From NCBI GenBank assembly GCA_024195585.1, contig SWBL01000001.1:62001-126000 (forward strand): a stretch of DNA of 64,000 nucleotides. The letters run 5' to 3'. Each line of letters opens with the position of its first letter. Position 1 is the stretch's first letter. The notes beneath the pieces are model-generated. The model saw only the letters and a list, made by a program, of their open reading frames with translations. It ran no database searches and was not told where the DNA came from. Shown here piece after piece: positions 1-10,597 of the stretch. The position numbers and the translations under genes were made by a program. The DNA is from Aureobasidium sp. EXF-3400 (Eukaryota > Ascomycota > Dothideomycetes > Dothideales > Saccotheciaceae).

Positions 1-980
1 TTTGACGAAGAAAAAGCAAGCGAACTCTGGGCCGACGAACACAACAACAGGAAATGTGCTTGTTTCAACAAAGAACGCACAGATGGCTGGTCCATGATGC
101 GCAAAGCCTTTGCCAGAAAGATGGATGCTGAGACAATTGAAATCCCCCAGCGCGACCCTGATAATTTCAACATGTATGTTTACAATGATTTCGCTGGGTA
201 TGGATACCAGGAGGTTGTTGAGAACAATATCCTCGAATTCAACAAGGTCTTGAACAGCAAGGATGGCAAAACCGAAGAGCTCTGGACCATCGTCGAATCA
301 ATGGTTTGGTGGATGGTAGAGGAGCCCCATGCTCCGTGGCACATGATTGACGATGGCGAGCGCTCGATGATGACACACAGTCTACTTGGCTTCATGTTCC
401 TCACTGCACTAAACCGCATCGATCAAGATGGTGATCTCAAGCCCGACTCAAAATACAAAGATCTCTCTAGAGTCATGGCACTATGGGCAAAGGCATCTGA
501 GGATTTGGGCACAGATATGGATGAAGACCCTCTTGCGGACAAGAAGAGTGATAACGCTACTACTATCGGCGAGTATGCTGGCTTCAACATGGTCTGGTTT
601 CGTTATCTCATCGCACTTGCAAAGGAGGCAGGCGTTCCTATCGAAGGTGTCACGGACATTGCCGACCAAATTGAAGATTGGAATGCACAAGCCGAGGGTA
701 AAGTCAAGCTACCAGCCAAGAAGGCTGACCGCTTTGGTTGGAAGACCAAGGTAAGTGACATTTTCCCCCATCCGATACGTGATTCATATGCTGATGCTGT
801 TCACAGTATCAAAAATACACCAAACAATACGGGAGAGGTGGCAAGATCGGTGGAACAGCATTCCAGATCCCATATTGGACTCGCCAGAGAAGAACCCAAT
901 ATGCCTATGACAAGAAAGACCCTCTGAAGGACGAGGACATCAAGGCACTAAAAGAAGGCAAGGTGTTGCAGATGATGTAG
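1..980 (+). CDS. Unrecognised fungal protein, 3' part of gene
   Basis: The reading frame is open from the first base, so the 5' end lies outside the window. The visible part has two exons, 1-750 and 807-980, joined in phase 0 across a 56-nt intron (GTAAGT donor, CACAG acceptor). Reading through the donor instead gives an unrelated tail, whereas the spliced exon gives a basic C-terminus rich in Lys, Arg and Tyr ending in VLQMM. About 308 residues are visible. The body is acidic, rich in Trp and Met, probably helical and apparently cytosolic, with no membrane segment. I do not recognise the family. The gene is real because the frame is long, the intron has proper signals and codon use looks normal. 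Function unknown. Confidence 0.8.
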
Positions 981-1412
981 ACGTGGCCATTGAGATGCCT
1001 TGAGCCGATCCCGCTCTATGGGCAATACTCCAGATCGAAAATGACTGTGCATCTTGATAGCCGCATCGAGACAATTTCTCGTGCACGTGAGAGAATATTA
1101 CGTTAGAAGAAAGTCGGGGCTCAAAGTCGTTGGAGGAGATGATTCTGGGGGTTGCCGATATCTTGCTCAAAATCCACCTTTTGCGCCGAGCCGCACGCCA
1201 AATTCATAGGCTGTATATCATCTCAATAGTATTGCTGCCCTTGAGATCGACGGTCACAGTGTTATTATTGAGAGTAATCTATCGGATTTATGCAGCACAG
1301 GTCAACTCAAACGCTTCGCTCAGGTACATAAAGCTCTTCCTTTACACATCTCTCCTTTTTCCTATCCACACTTCCACATTCAGAATAAGCATCCGAACTA
1401 CCTGAATCTACA
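981..1412. other. Intergenic, no gene seen
   Basis: 432 bases between the unknown gene and the secreted-protein gene. They should contain the 3' UTR of the first and the promoter of the second. No coding or repeat signal stands out. Confidence 0.5.
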
Positions 1413-1913
1413 ATGGAGTTCTCCACCACTCTCCTCGGCCTCTCCATGGTCCTTGGCCTGGCCACTGCCTTCCCGGTCAAGACTCAGGTCAACGGCACCA
1501 CCACTGCCGACCTTCACAACACCACCGCCGTCGAAGGTTGCATCGATTGCTACTGCCCCTGGCCAACCATCTGTGCCTCCGCCGCCACCCTCGACCCCAG
1601 AGCCCCTGCCACCAACGTCTCTGCCCCCGCCCTCGTCTCTCCCAGATGGAAGTATCCTTCCACCTGGTTCATGAAGAGAGACCCCTGCTGCAGCTTCTTC
1701 TCCTGCCACAGGAGTAAGGAGTGCATGGACTTCACCGATTGCTACAGAGCTGGTGGCAGTTGGGTTTGTCCTGCTACCAGCAACGTCGAGGCTAGAGACG
1801 TTGCTGTTGAGGCCTCGAGTGGCATGAATGCCACTGCTACTGGTCAGGGCAACTGGGAGTACTGGTGCTATGTTTGGTGGGAGCCAATTTGTGGTACCCA
1901 CCCCGGAGCTTGA
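1413..1913 (+). CDS. Secreted cysteine-rich protein (effector-like)
   Basis: Single-exon ORF of 166 residues. The N-terminus is a typical signal peptide: a hydrophobic run over about residues 5-19 ending in ATAF. The mature part has 12 cysteines (for example CIDCYC, DPCC, KEC, TDC), which would pair as six disulfides, and four N-glycosylation sequons (NGT, NTT, NVS, NAT). Tryptophans cluster with cysteines near the C-terminus. No enzyme motif is visible. Size, signal peptide and cysteine density match fungal small secreted proteins, some of which are effectors; that role is an inference. A long antisense ORF over the same bases is a shadow caused by GC-rich third positions. Two further secreted-protein genes follow within 3.5 kb. 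Confidence 0.85.
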   Translation: MEFSTTLLGLSMVLGLATAFPVKTQVNGTTTADLHNTTAVEGCIDCYCPWPTICASAATLDPRAPATNVSAPALVSPRWKYPSTWFMKRDPCCSFFSCHRSKECMDFTDCYRAGGSWVCPATSNVEARDVAVEASSGMNATATGQGNWEYWCYVWWEPICGTHPGA

Positions 1914-2286
1914 TCTGCTGTCGGACGTCAAAGGGTTCGAATTTGGAGCGATGGTTTGGGGAGGAGTTTACTTTCGGGTTATTGGGAGGAGCGAGGAGTC
2001 AGGAGTTTGATACTCCAGTTTGAGTAATACAGAAGTTGTTTACATGATGTTGCGACTGCTACTTCCAATATCGTGCTCTTGAGCCTTGTTATGCTGCTTG
2101 ACCTCTCAGTGTCGTGTGGAAACTCGCATTATCCAGAGATACGAAGAGATCAGAGAGCTCGACAGTGATGAGAATATCCATGAGCTTTACACACCCAAAG
2201 CAGCCATTCCTTTCCAACCATCCTGAACCACTGTAGCTTGCTATCATCTTCCGATTGTTCCTTCGAGTCTTTTTCGCGATTCTGAC
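1914..2286. other. Intergenic between convergent genes
   Basis: 373 bases between two convergent secreted-protein genes. They should hold both 3' UTRs. No other feature seen. Confidence 0.5.
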
Positions 2287-2583
2287 TCACATTTCCACGC
2301 CAGGTGGCTTCTCAGGCAGTTCAGTCGGGCTCGATCTCCAACATCTGCCACCTCTGGCTTTGACGCAACAAATGTTGTCTTTGCACACTGGCGATTCTTC
2401 TGGTACGTATGGTTGGATGGATGGTGTGGTTCGAGTTGGTGTCGTTGTAGCCGGGATAGTAGTGGAAGCCTGGAGAGCTGTGACGCTGGGTCTGTCGAGG
2501 GTGATCGTCGTGGATGCGGTTGGTGCAGCGTTGGTGACAGACACAAAGCTAGCGAGTAGGGCGGGCAGAATGATGAGCCTCAT
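2287..2583 (-). CDS. Small secreted Thr/Pro-rich protein
   Basis: A 98-residue ORF. The frame stays open another 64 codons upstream, but I chose the ATG at 2583 because it places a clean signal peptide (MRLIILPALLASFVSVTNA) at the N-terminus. A Thr/Ser/Ala/Pro-rich linker follows, a likely site of O-mannosylation, and then a short C-terminal knob with four cysteines (VCKDNICC and RCW). No known domain is recognised. It could be a wall-associated or effector-like protein. The overlapping plus-strand ORF of 114 codons has no such features and is taken as a shadow. An unseen intron near the 3' end cannot be excluded. Confidence 0.6.
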   Translation of the reverse strand: MRLIILPALLASFVSVTNAAPTASTTITLDRPSVTALQASTTIPATTTPTRTTPSIQPYVPEESPVCKDNICCVKARGGRCWRSSPTELPEKPPGVEM

Positions 2584-4199
2584 TGTGATTCGGATCTGAT
2601 GGTGTTGCTTTTGGGAAATCTGTCTCTGTGGCGTCAGGGGTAGATGAGAAAGTCGAGAGAAACCACAATGGAAAGGACAGCTTTCATATGGAGAGGTCCG
2701 CCGGTCATGGTTTGTTGACGAGCTCAGAGACACGTTATCCAAATTGAACTCAGTCTCGAGATATTTGCTCACCACACATTTATATTGGGTATAGCTCGAT
2801 CAATTAGAGTTGGTCGTGTGAGAATTCGAAGTCAGGTCATACAGAGAAATTATGGTGCGATGAACTGCCTGTGCATTTGTCTTCGGAATAACAGACAAGT
2901 TGATGGATGCTCCCGTCGCAAGAGAGAAATGGTGGGTGATCCTCATGCTACGATTCACAAATACAGATACGAGTACGCCAAATAACCTCTTTTGTACAAA
3001 GTTACACTGCTCGGTAGTTATCGGCAACCACATGGACTTGGAGCTGTCCCCCGAGAGTCGTGACACAGTTGTTGAGCTCTCATTGGTGGAGGATTGTGTA
3101 TCTTGGAGTATTACTTCCGCATATATTTGCTTGGAAAACTGAGCGGGATTTGTGGATCTGGATCGGGAATGATGCTCAGTACGAGGTTGTAGGGAGAAAC
3201 CTTGGCACTGTCCACAGTCCCTCGAGCTGCTTCAGGTCCCGCAAATATTCAAGTGATATTTGCATCGCAGAACGGAAACTCCTTCAGTGATACGATACGT
3301 AGTCAAAGATACGATCAAGCTGATTTCGTGAGACTCTGATCCTGGTGACTCGGTAACATCAAAAGAAGAGCCAGCTCCATCGACCTGCAGAATCTGAGGA
3401 TTTCGGCGAGAAGGTGAAAGAGCAATGATCGCCGTAAGAGTCGCAAGCGATGCAACGTGAAGTAGGACGAGGAAGATACGCAGCTCGGTCTGCCAGCTTC
3501 CTAGAGCAGGAAGAGAATGTTTTGTTGGGAGCTTGCTCGGAACGCTTCTTGACGAGGACAATCAGTCAGAACTCGCCTCTTCAGGCATCAACCGGTGAAG
3601 TCTGGCATGTGTGTTGGCTATTGGCAGAGCTTTGACGACAGATCCGGATTGATCTACGCTCAGTAACGAACACGAGAGAAGGAGCAATCCATATTGATGC
3701 ACAGGGTCAATCAAGTCTGAGCTTTTTGTTGGTGGCCCATTTGGTGCATGAATGTCGGTCAGCGAACTGCGCCTTGCAATTCAGGAATGCAGCTTGGCTT
3801 TTGTGTCTCGAAACCTGGGGACCGTTCCGAGTTACCTCAGAGTCCTTTCCAGTGAATGTCAGTGGCCCTGTATGACTTTGAGACGAGAAGGGATGTTGAA
3901 ACTGAGTATTGAAGGAAGGAAGGACGGTCAGGCACCGGGAGAATAGATTGAATCGCTTGGCGACCTGCCTCGAAATGGAATCTTCGCAGTACTTCCCCGC
4001 AATCCTTGTGTCAGTTAGAGTACTACCTATTCTTATAGATGATCCTTCGTGCGTGATGTCCAGTAGAAGGAGCACAGAAGGATCGCGCAAAGGCCTCCGA
4101 TGTTGCAGTGCTTACAACTAACCATGCATACAACATCCGGTCTAGCTTGGCGGTCTACCCATGAGTTCAACGCATGACTGAACGATGGACAGACGAAGA
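2584..4199. other. Gene-poor stretch
   Basis: About 1.6 kb upstream of both flanking secreted-protein genes. Short ORFs occur in several frames, but none shows a domain, signal peptide or credible splice pair. One minus-strand ORF (3232-3561) has a single hydrophobic segment and is treated as unsupported. No tandem repeat seen. Confidence 0.4.
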
Positions 4200-4205
4200 T
4201 ATAAA
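4200..4205 (+). promoter_or_regulatory. TATA box of the secreted-protein gene at 4294
   Basis: A TATAAA stands 88 bp before the ATG at 4294. The leader between them is rich in C, A and T, as usual for highly expressed fungal secreted-protein genes. Confidence 0.45.
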
Positions 4206-4293
4206 ATCTCGGTACTTCTCAGGTTGTAGACACCCATATCTTCAACTTACCATACTCCACCAGTAACAGAGAACATCACCACAAGCCGTCATC

Positions 4294-4863
4294 ATGGTCA
4301 ACATCACAGCTACCTTCATGACTCTTCTAGCAGTTGCCTCTTTCTCAGCAGCTGCACCCACCTCGCTCGAGCCTCGATCTGATGTTCCCGCTCACATCTT
4401 CGAGAAACGTGCTGTAGACTGCAGAGACGACAACTTCGGCGTATGGAAGAGGGGAAACGTACGTTGCGATACCACAGACATGATATTAATATCGTTGTTG
4501 ACACAGACCGACACAGACCGCAGACGCAGCAAGATGCATAACTGAACTTGCTGCCCTTGGAGGCCAAGCATGCAGAGGTTCTGTCTCTGGAACCGTGTTC
4601 AAGAAGTGCGGAAATACGATCATCCATGGCCAAAATGTCTGTGCCCCCTCTGAGGGAAACTTTGCGACAGCGACTTGGTATGTCATCCTCATGTTTCGGC
4701 AAAGTCTTTCGTGCTCGTGGTGACTAATTCGTCTCACAGCCAGGAAGCTGCACGTGGTGCTGGTTTGATCATGGACAAGTGCTCCAGAGGCGATGGTACC
4801 GTGATGGGCGAGAATCATGCTTGGGCCAGCAGATGTCTCTTGATCCACGTCCTCGCAGAATAA
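4294..4863 (+). CDS. Secreted cysteine-rich protein with Kex2-like pro-region
   Basis: Three exons, 4294-4458, 4517-4677 and 4740-4863, joined in consistent phases by introns of 58 and 62 nt (GTACGT...ACACAG and GTATGT...CACAG). The 3' splice at 4516 is used rather than 4506, because 4506 gives an early stop. The protein is 149 residues: a signal peptide to about residue 21 (AAAPTS), a pro-segment ending in the Kex2-type site EKR, then a mature domain of about 109 residues with eight cysteines spaced over its length and a final hydrophobic strand (CLLIHVLAE). The layout is that of compact disulfide-stabilised fungal secreted proteins, but I cannot assign a Pfam family. An effector or antimicrobial role is possible but unproven. 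Confidence 0.8.
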
Positions 4864-5106
4864 ACATTGCTGTTCAACTCCGGGTAATGTTCAATAGTTG
4901 ACGCTTTTTGTGATGTCAAGTTGACGGCGCCTCAACCGGATTTTCCGATGTACAATTGAGCAGACCGTCCCCGTACCTTGAGACCATACTGATTTTACAC
5001 TCTGTGCGTCGTTGTTATGTGTTGTCATAGAATCTGGGTGAATACGAGGGAAGGAGGACTGGTATCGGGAGAAGTTAGTCAGTCGGCGCCCGACGTGCGA
5101 ATACGA
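4864..5106. other. 3' flank of secreted-protein gene
   Basis: Short non-coding stretch between the stop at 4863 and the large inverted repeat that starts near 5107. Confidence 0.4.
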
Positions 5107-5482
5107 CCTCCCCGTGTGCAAAGCTATGTCACATAGACAGCTATATAAAATACTTTCGAGAGATAGAACAAGATCCATAGAAAAGCGACAAATACTCAGC
5201 TTTCCTTGGATACATCTCTAAACTAGAAGTTATTATGCCTTTGTATAGCGTTTACTACGTAGAGGGTTATAGGAGGGGGATAGGAGATATAGACTTATAC
5301 CCTACTCCCTATCCTTCTCCTTCGAAGATGAGATGCTACGAAAAGGCATAATAACTTCTAGAAGGTAGGTGATCCCATAGAGAGTGGACGATATTACGAC
5401 TCTTAGTAGAAGCGCTTCGATTCTCGAGAGTATCGTGCCTTTTTGTAGCTGTCTATGTGACAAAGCTTTGCACATGGGGAGG
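5107..5482. repeat. 376-bp inverted repeat with nested palindrome
   Basis: The left end reads CCTCCCCGTGTGCAAAGC and the right end is its near-exact reverse complement (GCTTTGCACATGGGGAGG). The arms continue with ACATAGACAGCTA on both sides. Inside lies a second, almost perfect palindrome: CTAGAAGTTATTATGCCTTT at 5223-5242 against its reverse complement at 5342-5361, enclosing a short A+G-rich and T+C-rich core. The outer terminal sequence recurs, diverged, near 19844, 33634 and 61656. This looks like a miniature foldback or MITE-type element. No transposase is present. Confidence 0.7.
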
Positions 5483-6535
5483 GAAAGATCTCTCTATCTG
5501 AGCCTTATATCGAGGAACGTTTGTGGTACAATTCAACACGAAGCTACGAAGATACTCGGAGAGTATTCTTTTCGGAAGCACTGAATTGTGAAACATTCTT
5601 GGACAAGAACCATCGCGGAGGCTGGATACCCCAAAACCTTCCGGCTTTTCGGTAGTCAAAGATGACTTCACGATTTATGAAGCAACTACAGATCAATCAG
5701 TCTCGAAGCTTGTAAGGTATGAACTACGAACCTCTGATGATTTGTCCGAGTATGATCCGTAACGAGGTCATAGTATCACGATGCCGAACAGGCAATTCTG
5801 CTTTGACTTTCAGATCAATAACTTCCAGATTTTGGGGATGCCTATATCAGATTGAAGCATATAAACGATGTAATCTTATCACGCAAAACAGTCTCTTGCT
5901 ACACTGATCGTTCTGCATGAAGATCACGTCGAAGTCTTTAGAGCTCAGCTAACACTGTCGAAGATGATATGTATGGCTCTGGAGGAGGTTCGGGGATCAA
6001 TATTTACGATTATTCCAAGAACAGAAGAGCTGCGAATACACTCATCAGTCACCTTGACTGGAGTCTTCGTTTTACCAGGCGAGCCTCCCCATCAAAAATA
6101 ATGATGTCGACTGTGTCGACTATGTGGAATCTTATCACGCAGTCTGTCGTGCCGCGTTTCGAGATACCATGGTGATATGCTCCGCGGATCGAAACATCCA
6201 TCGAGAAAGTTGGGATCCTCTTCAGGGGTATGATGCAGGTAGCTGAAGTTCTTGTCGAGAGGTGGAAGACAACGACGACATCATTCGAAGCAACTGTCGA
6301 CAACATCAAAGTCACATTCACTTCATGACAATATTCCGTGGTGTCGAACAATACCCAACCGAGCCGAAACAAGACTAGTCTTGCGTCTCGTCGAGAACCC
6401 GAATCTTTACAAACAGCAACATCTTCTTGGACGTGACGACCACCACCACGACTTCGCATCTCACACCGCGCTGCGTATGTCAACCACGTTACCTGAAGTT
6501 CATCGTACTGACGCGGTTCTGTCAGTGACCACAAG
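5483..6535. other. Non-coding stretch, no gene seen
   Basis: About 1 kb of mixed composition downstream of the inverted repeat. Short ORFs on both strands lack motifs. It may include decayed repeat sequence and the promoter of the zinc-finger ORF that follows. Confidence 0.35.
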
Positions 6536-7381
6536 ATGGCACGTTCCAAAAGCAAACCTGTTCTATCGTCAAGTCGTGCGCGCACAAGACCTATGTGGTT
6601 CCGCAGCCTCAGTCGCCAGGATCGCAATCATGTCCTCTCCCTGGTAGAGATGGGTATGGACAGTTCGAGAACTTCAATGCTCGACGCAGTATCGAGTGAG
6701 TTCCTTGTCACTCACGTGCACCACTTTAACTCGAGGCAAATGAAGTGCTGTTTACTAATCTCTGAACTGAAGGCCATCCGTCATCGTCGACACTCCTTTC
6801 CACAGACTCGTCGTCACCTCAGACCGACCCTCCTCTCCAAACTTCCCACGACAAGGCTCAAGTTCTCTCTAGCAAGGTTGTTGCCGTTGGTTCAGCCAAC
6901 CCTCTCCTTCTATCCAAGGGAGATCCATGTAAGATGGCACCCGTTGTCCCCAAGTGCAAAGAGTCACTCTCAGTACTGATCACGCTTGGCCATCAAACCA
7001 TGCCGCTTCAGATGCTACGAATGCCATCGCAAGTTTATGAGCTCTCACCAACTCCTCGAGCATTACTGGTACCTGCACATCAAGGAAAAGATGTTGTTGA
7101 ACCTCTCAAAGCCTGAGAGGAATCGGCGCCAGGGTCTGGCCGAGCTGCTCATTTACAGTGTCGAGATTTTCGAAGACTTTCTCGACCTTGATCCTGTCAC
7201 TGATCCCACCGCTGGATCCCATCTTACGTGCGTCCAGATTCTCTACAACGTCTTCGACCACCATTGCAATATCGAGGTACCACCCAAATGCGGCGATCAC
7301 CATCGTATCCATGGTCATCAGGCTAGTGTGGAAAGAATGTACAATGTGATCGCCCCTTCGGCGGATGACACTGTGTCTTAG
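6536..7381 (+). CDS. Putative C2H2 zinc-finger protein, broken or mis-spliced model
   Basis: An ATG at 6536 opens a basic Ser/Arg-rich exon to about 6695, followed by a plausible intron (GTGAGT at 6696, acceptor at 6772). The next exon reads Ser/Thr/Pro-rich sequence to about 6928. Between 7012 and 7381 a different frame carries a recognisable finger: CYEC, then HQLLEH and WYLH, spaced as C-x2-C-x12-H-x5-H, followed by an acidic helical tail ending at a TAG. I could not join the second and third blocks with a canonical intron in phase, so either a non-consensus donor (around 6954) is used or the gene carries a frameshift. A DNA- or RNA-binding role is only suggested by the finger. Confidence 0.4.
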
Positions 7382-8267
7382 TGACCAAAGCATGACAACA
7401 GCTACTTCGATAGCAGCTGAAATCCTCGGAGGTGGCAACAAACGGGAAGATGGATAGAAGGGGAACAATGGTCGTTAGCCCCAGGAACCTGGAGTGAGAG
7501 TTGTCCGCGGTAGAGAACCTCGATCAACACCTGGGGGAAAGCAGGGACACTAGGCGAGCTATATCGTCACGCAAGACGTCGTCAATGCGAGTGTGTTCTA
7601 CTTGTCATGATGCAGCATGGGCATCTAGCAGATGGTGGGATGCCTCAATATGTGGCTTGAGCACAGTCATATGCAGATGAGTGAGCACTCCGAAGAGGAA
7701 CGGGATGGTAGTACACCAAGTAGATACCGCAGAAACACGTGCGTTCAAGTCAGTGTCTTTTTTCACTATAAATGCATGTATGTGGGTCGAGTAGATGTGA
7801 TACAAGGCAAGCCTATAGAAGGCATCGTGGGCTCGATCAATGACAACTTGTTATTCTCATGGAAAATACCAAAGTATGGTCGATCTCTTGAATCTTGGGA
7901 TACCGATGAAGACCGCCGAGAAAACTAGGCTGAGAAGCTGAAGCATTGTTTGGCTCCAAACGAAAACATCGAGCTCTTCACTCCAGAACGTGTTGCGTCT
8001 TTTGCCGTGCTTTGGGATCTCAGCATCTCAACGACTGACACGTTTGTGATCTTAACCACTTCAACGCGCTTCTGAAGCCGTTTCCATCACAAACTCCAAG
8101 ACGCAACCCCGATCTCACCGCCTCAGTGCCATCAGCACAGAATCATACAAGACTACCACCAATCTACGGCCCCAGAGCGGCGTCCAAGGTCTTCAAGTAC
8201 GTTTCTCCTCATCTTGGTCTTCTGCGCGCGCACTCGCTAACATGATACAATCTAGACGCAAGGCAAT
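7382..8267. other. Intergenic with 5' UTR intron of next gene
   Basis: About 890 bases with no supported gene. The last part contains a probable 5' UTR intron of the gene at 8268: GTACGT at 8197, branch-like GCTAAC near 8237 and TCTAG at 8255, twelve bases before the ATG. Confidence 0.5.
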
Positions 8268-9076
8268 ATGGCCGCCGTTTATGATTCTGACGTCGAGGAC
8301 ATCTCTATGAACAACCACCCTCTATCAATCATGGAGACCATTCTCATCAAAGACGATTCTCCTCCCAAGTCTACTCTCCCCTCTGGAAAGACTCCAGCCA
8401 TCAGACAGAACTTAGGCATGGAAGAGACCCCTATCCTCGTCGGAGACGACCTTCTTATGCAGCCTGCTCCGGTCTCCCAACATACCTCAACTATCAGACA
8501 GAGCTCTGTCATGAGAAAGACTTCTGTCCTCAGGCGCAGCACCCGTGTGGTCCCCAAGCCGACATCAAAGATCATCAAAAGCTCCCAGAAGCAGTCCCTT
8601 ACCAGATCAAACATCCAAGACAAGGCAGCTCAGCTTCTCGACATTCTCAAGTTCAAGGGCGAAGGAGCCAAGATCGAGAAACCTTCGCTGACCTCACAAG
8701 AGATCGATCAGGACATGATCCTTATGGGGATCCTTCCTAACCCTAGTCAAGCCCCTTATCACACCCCTGCTGAGAGCTCATCGGCAGATGAACCTCCTGT
8801 CGCCAAGGAGGATGCTCTTGAAGCTCCAGCTAACCACGATCCCACAGCTCAGGATAGCCTGCTCCAACCATGTAAGCCATGATACTGCTTGATGACAGGC
8901 ATAAGTGTTTGAGCTATACTGACGGCTATAATGTAGACTATGTCGTCGCAGGTTCAACTGCTCAATTCCCGACTTCAGCCACTCGTGACGACATGCGTTA
9001 TGGAGACTTCCAGCAGGAGCGTCCCTTTGCTCCCGTCGCAGCAGAGTTCTGTCGCAGAGGAAAGGGCCGTCAATGA
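8268..9076 (+). CDS. Disordered hypothetical protein
   Basis: Two exons, 8268-8871 and 8937-9076, spliced in phase 1 over a 65-nt intron (GTAAGC donor, ATGTAG acceptor), giving 247 residues. The protein is low-complexity and mostly polar: an acidic N-terminus (YDSDVEDISM), a basic middle with RRSTRVVPK and KSSQKQ, then an acidic Ala/Pro/Ser-rich part and a basic C-terminus (CRRGKGRQ). No domain is recognised. The basic patches suggest nuclear targeting. The RRSTR motif also occurs in the proteins at 10598 (RRSERL) and 18216 (RRSTRL), so these neighbours may share a nuclear context; that is a weak inference. Probably lineage-restricted. Confidence 0.7.
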
Positions 9077-10597
9077 GATTCACAAAGAAGAGATACGATG
9101 AGGACACACAAAGCAGAGTCGAAAGGAAAGCTGCAACAAAGAAACGGAAGCATAAAACCCCAACCATGTGTACGAGGGGGTTCTGAAGGCCCATGGCAGG
9201 GGAAGGACACGAGACTGGCATAGACTGGTCACCCGTGGAAAAAAGTCCAGCAGCGGCTCATAAAACACTCAATGTCAAACAGTTTTGTCACCAAAAAGTC
9301 GTTCCCTCTATCGTTTTCGAGTCTTGGTTGAATCCCAAGGTTGGAAGACAAAGAAACGCTGGATGCTTGATGTTCGCTCTCCACATCTTTCTCCCGAGAT
9401 TCAGCCTTGAGAAACGACATGCTCTGATGGGACATCGATCAGGTGGAGACTCATCAAAGATATTGTTGCGATTCTATCATGTTGGCTTGACTGAAATTCT
9501 GGTGGTCCGGAACAATGTATAACTCAAACTCCATGTGTAACCTGGCGCGGCAAGTGACCAGCATGGTTTCGACCTGGATGTGTGAATGAAGAGTATCTTT
9601 CAGACAGAAAATAAACGGTCATGCGTACAATGAATGTATATCCGGATCAAGAGATTGATATGCGGCGTGTATGCTGGTCGGCCAAGGTGCTGGTAGATCT
9701 GCACCTGGTACTTGACTGAGCGTAGGACATTTCGAGTAGTTTGATCTCAATGCTAAGAGCCTATCTGCTCAGAGTAGGTGTGCTAGTAATGTGGGAAAAG
9801 GTTCCCCAGCTTTTTTGGAATCTGTAAATCCAACATCAGGCGCCCCTGTTCAATATTGTTTGGCCTGCTGCAACAAGACTGCTTCACCTCTGCCGAGACG
9901 ACGTGAGTCTTGTTCTATTCTACCTAGATAAGTTTATCGTATGGAAAACAGACAAGAAGGAGATGTCTTTGCCGGTCCAAAGCATTCGCAGGGAGTGGCA
10001 GAGATGGGAAGTACTCGTGCACTACATCATTTGGTCTTCAGACTCTTTTGTGTCAGTATGATCCATTGTCTTTTATAGATCCCGTACGGTGCTCATCGAG
10101 ACTAGCTCGAGAGGTCTTGGCGTTACGCTGGTCGTGTCGTTGGCGCACACTTAGCATCATATGTTTATTCGCAGCTTGCTTCACTCCGACCAAAACACCG
10201 TTCTCGCATCGCGTCTCATCGCGGAAGAGACGCAAAACTCCCTTGAAAGTCTTCCTTTTGCACAGCAAGACTATCATCATTACAATCGTCGACTTCGTCA
10301 TCCTCCTCATAGTTCTCCTCATCATCCTTCTGATCATCATCATCCCAAGACGCTCAAGGTACGTGATTCAAATGTTTGCGCACACCCTACCCCTGACGCG
10401 TGCCATCAAGTCTCATCTCAACTCAGCCTTCCTCGCAACAACTACTGACTGAGCATATAGCGCAACCCTTCCTCATCGTCAATCTTCATCATAAGCCCTT
10501 ATCCATTGTAGGTATTCCTTGCTTTGACAGTCTTCTGAACCGACCACTTCTGACGCTCTTCGCAGCAAGATCATTGAAATCAAGATTGGAGTCCAAC
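9077..10597. other. Intergenic, with TCATCC-rich simple sequence
   Basis: 1.5 kb without a supported gene. From about 10270 to 10345 the plus strand is built of TCATCC/TCATCA runs, which make a long hydrophobic ORF that I do not accept as coding. The 3' part is presumably the promoter and leader of the gene at 10598. Confidence 0.45.

Noticed and set aside
1398..1931. 177-codon minus-strand ORF over the secreted-protein gene
   Set aside because: It is the antisense shadow of a GC3-rich gene. Its translation is Gly/Ser/Val low complexity without a signal peptide.
3232..3561. Minus-strand ORF with one hydrophobic segment
   Set aside because: No partner exon, conserved motif or promoter evidence; could be chance.
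3707..4090. 127-codon minus-strand ORF
   Set aside because: No motif, composition like non-coding DNA, and it overlaps another frame of equal quality.
4294..4863. Assignment of the secreted protein to a named toxin or necrosis-inducing family
   Set aside because: Cysteine number and a C-terminal strand are loosely compatible, but the spacing does not let me name a family without a profile search.
10048..10452. ORF encoding a very hydrophobic Ile/Leu segment
   Set aside because: The hydrophobic run comes from TCATCC/TCATCA simple sequence and lies in the probable leader of the next gene.
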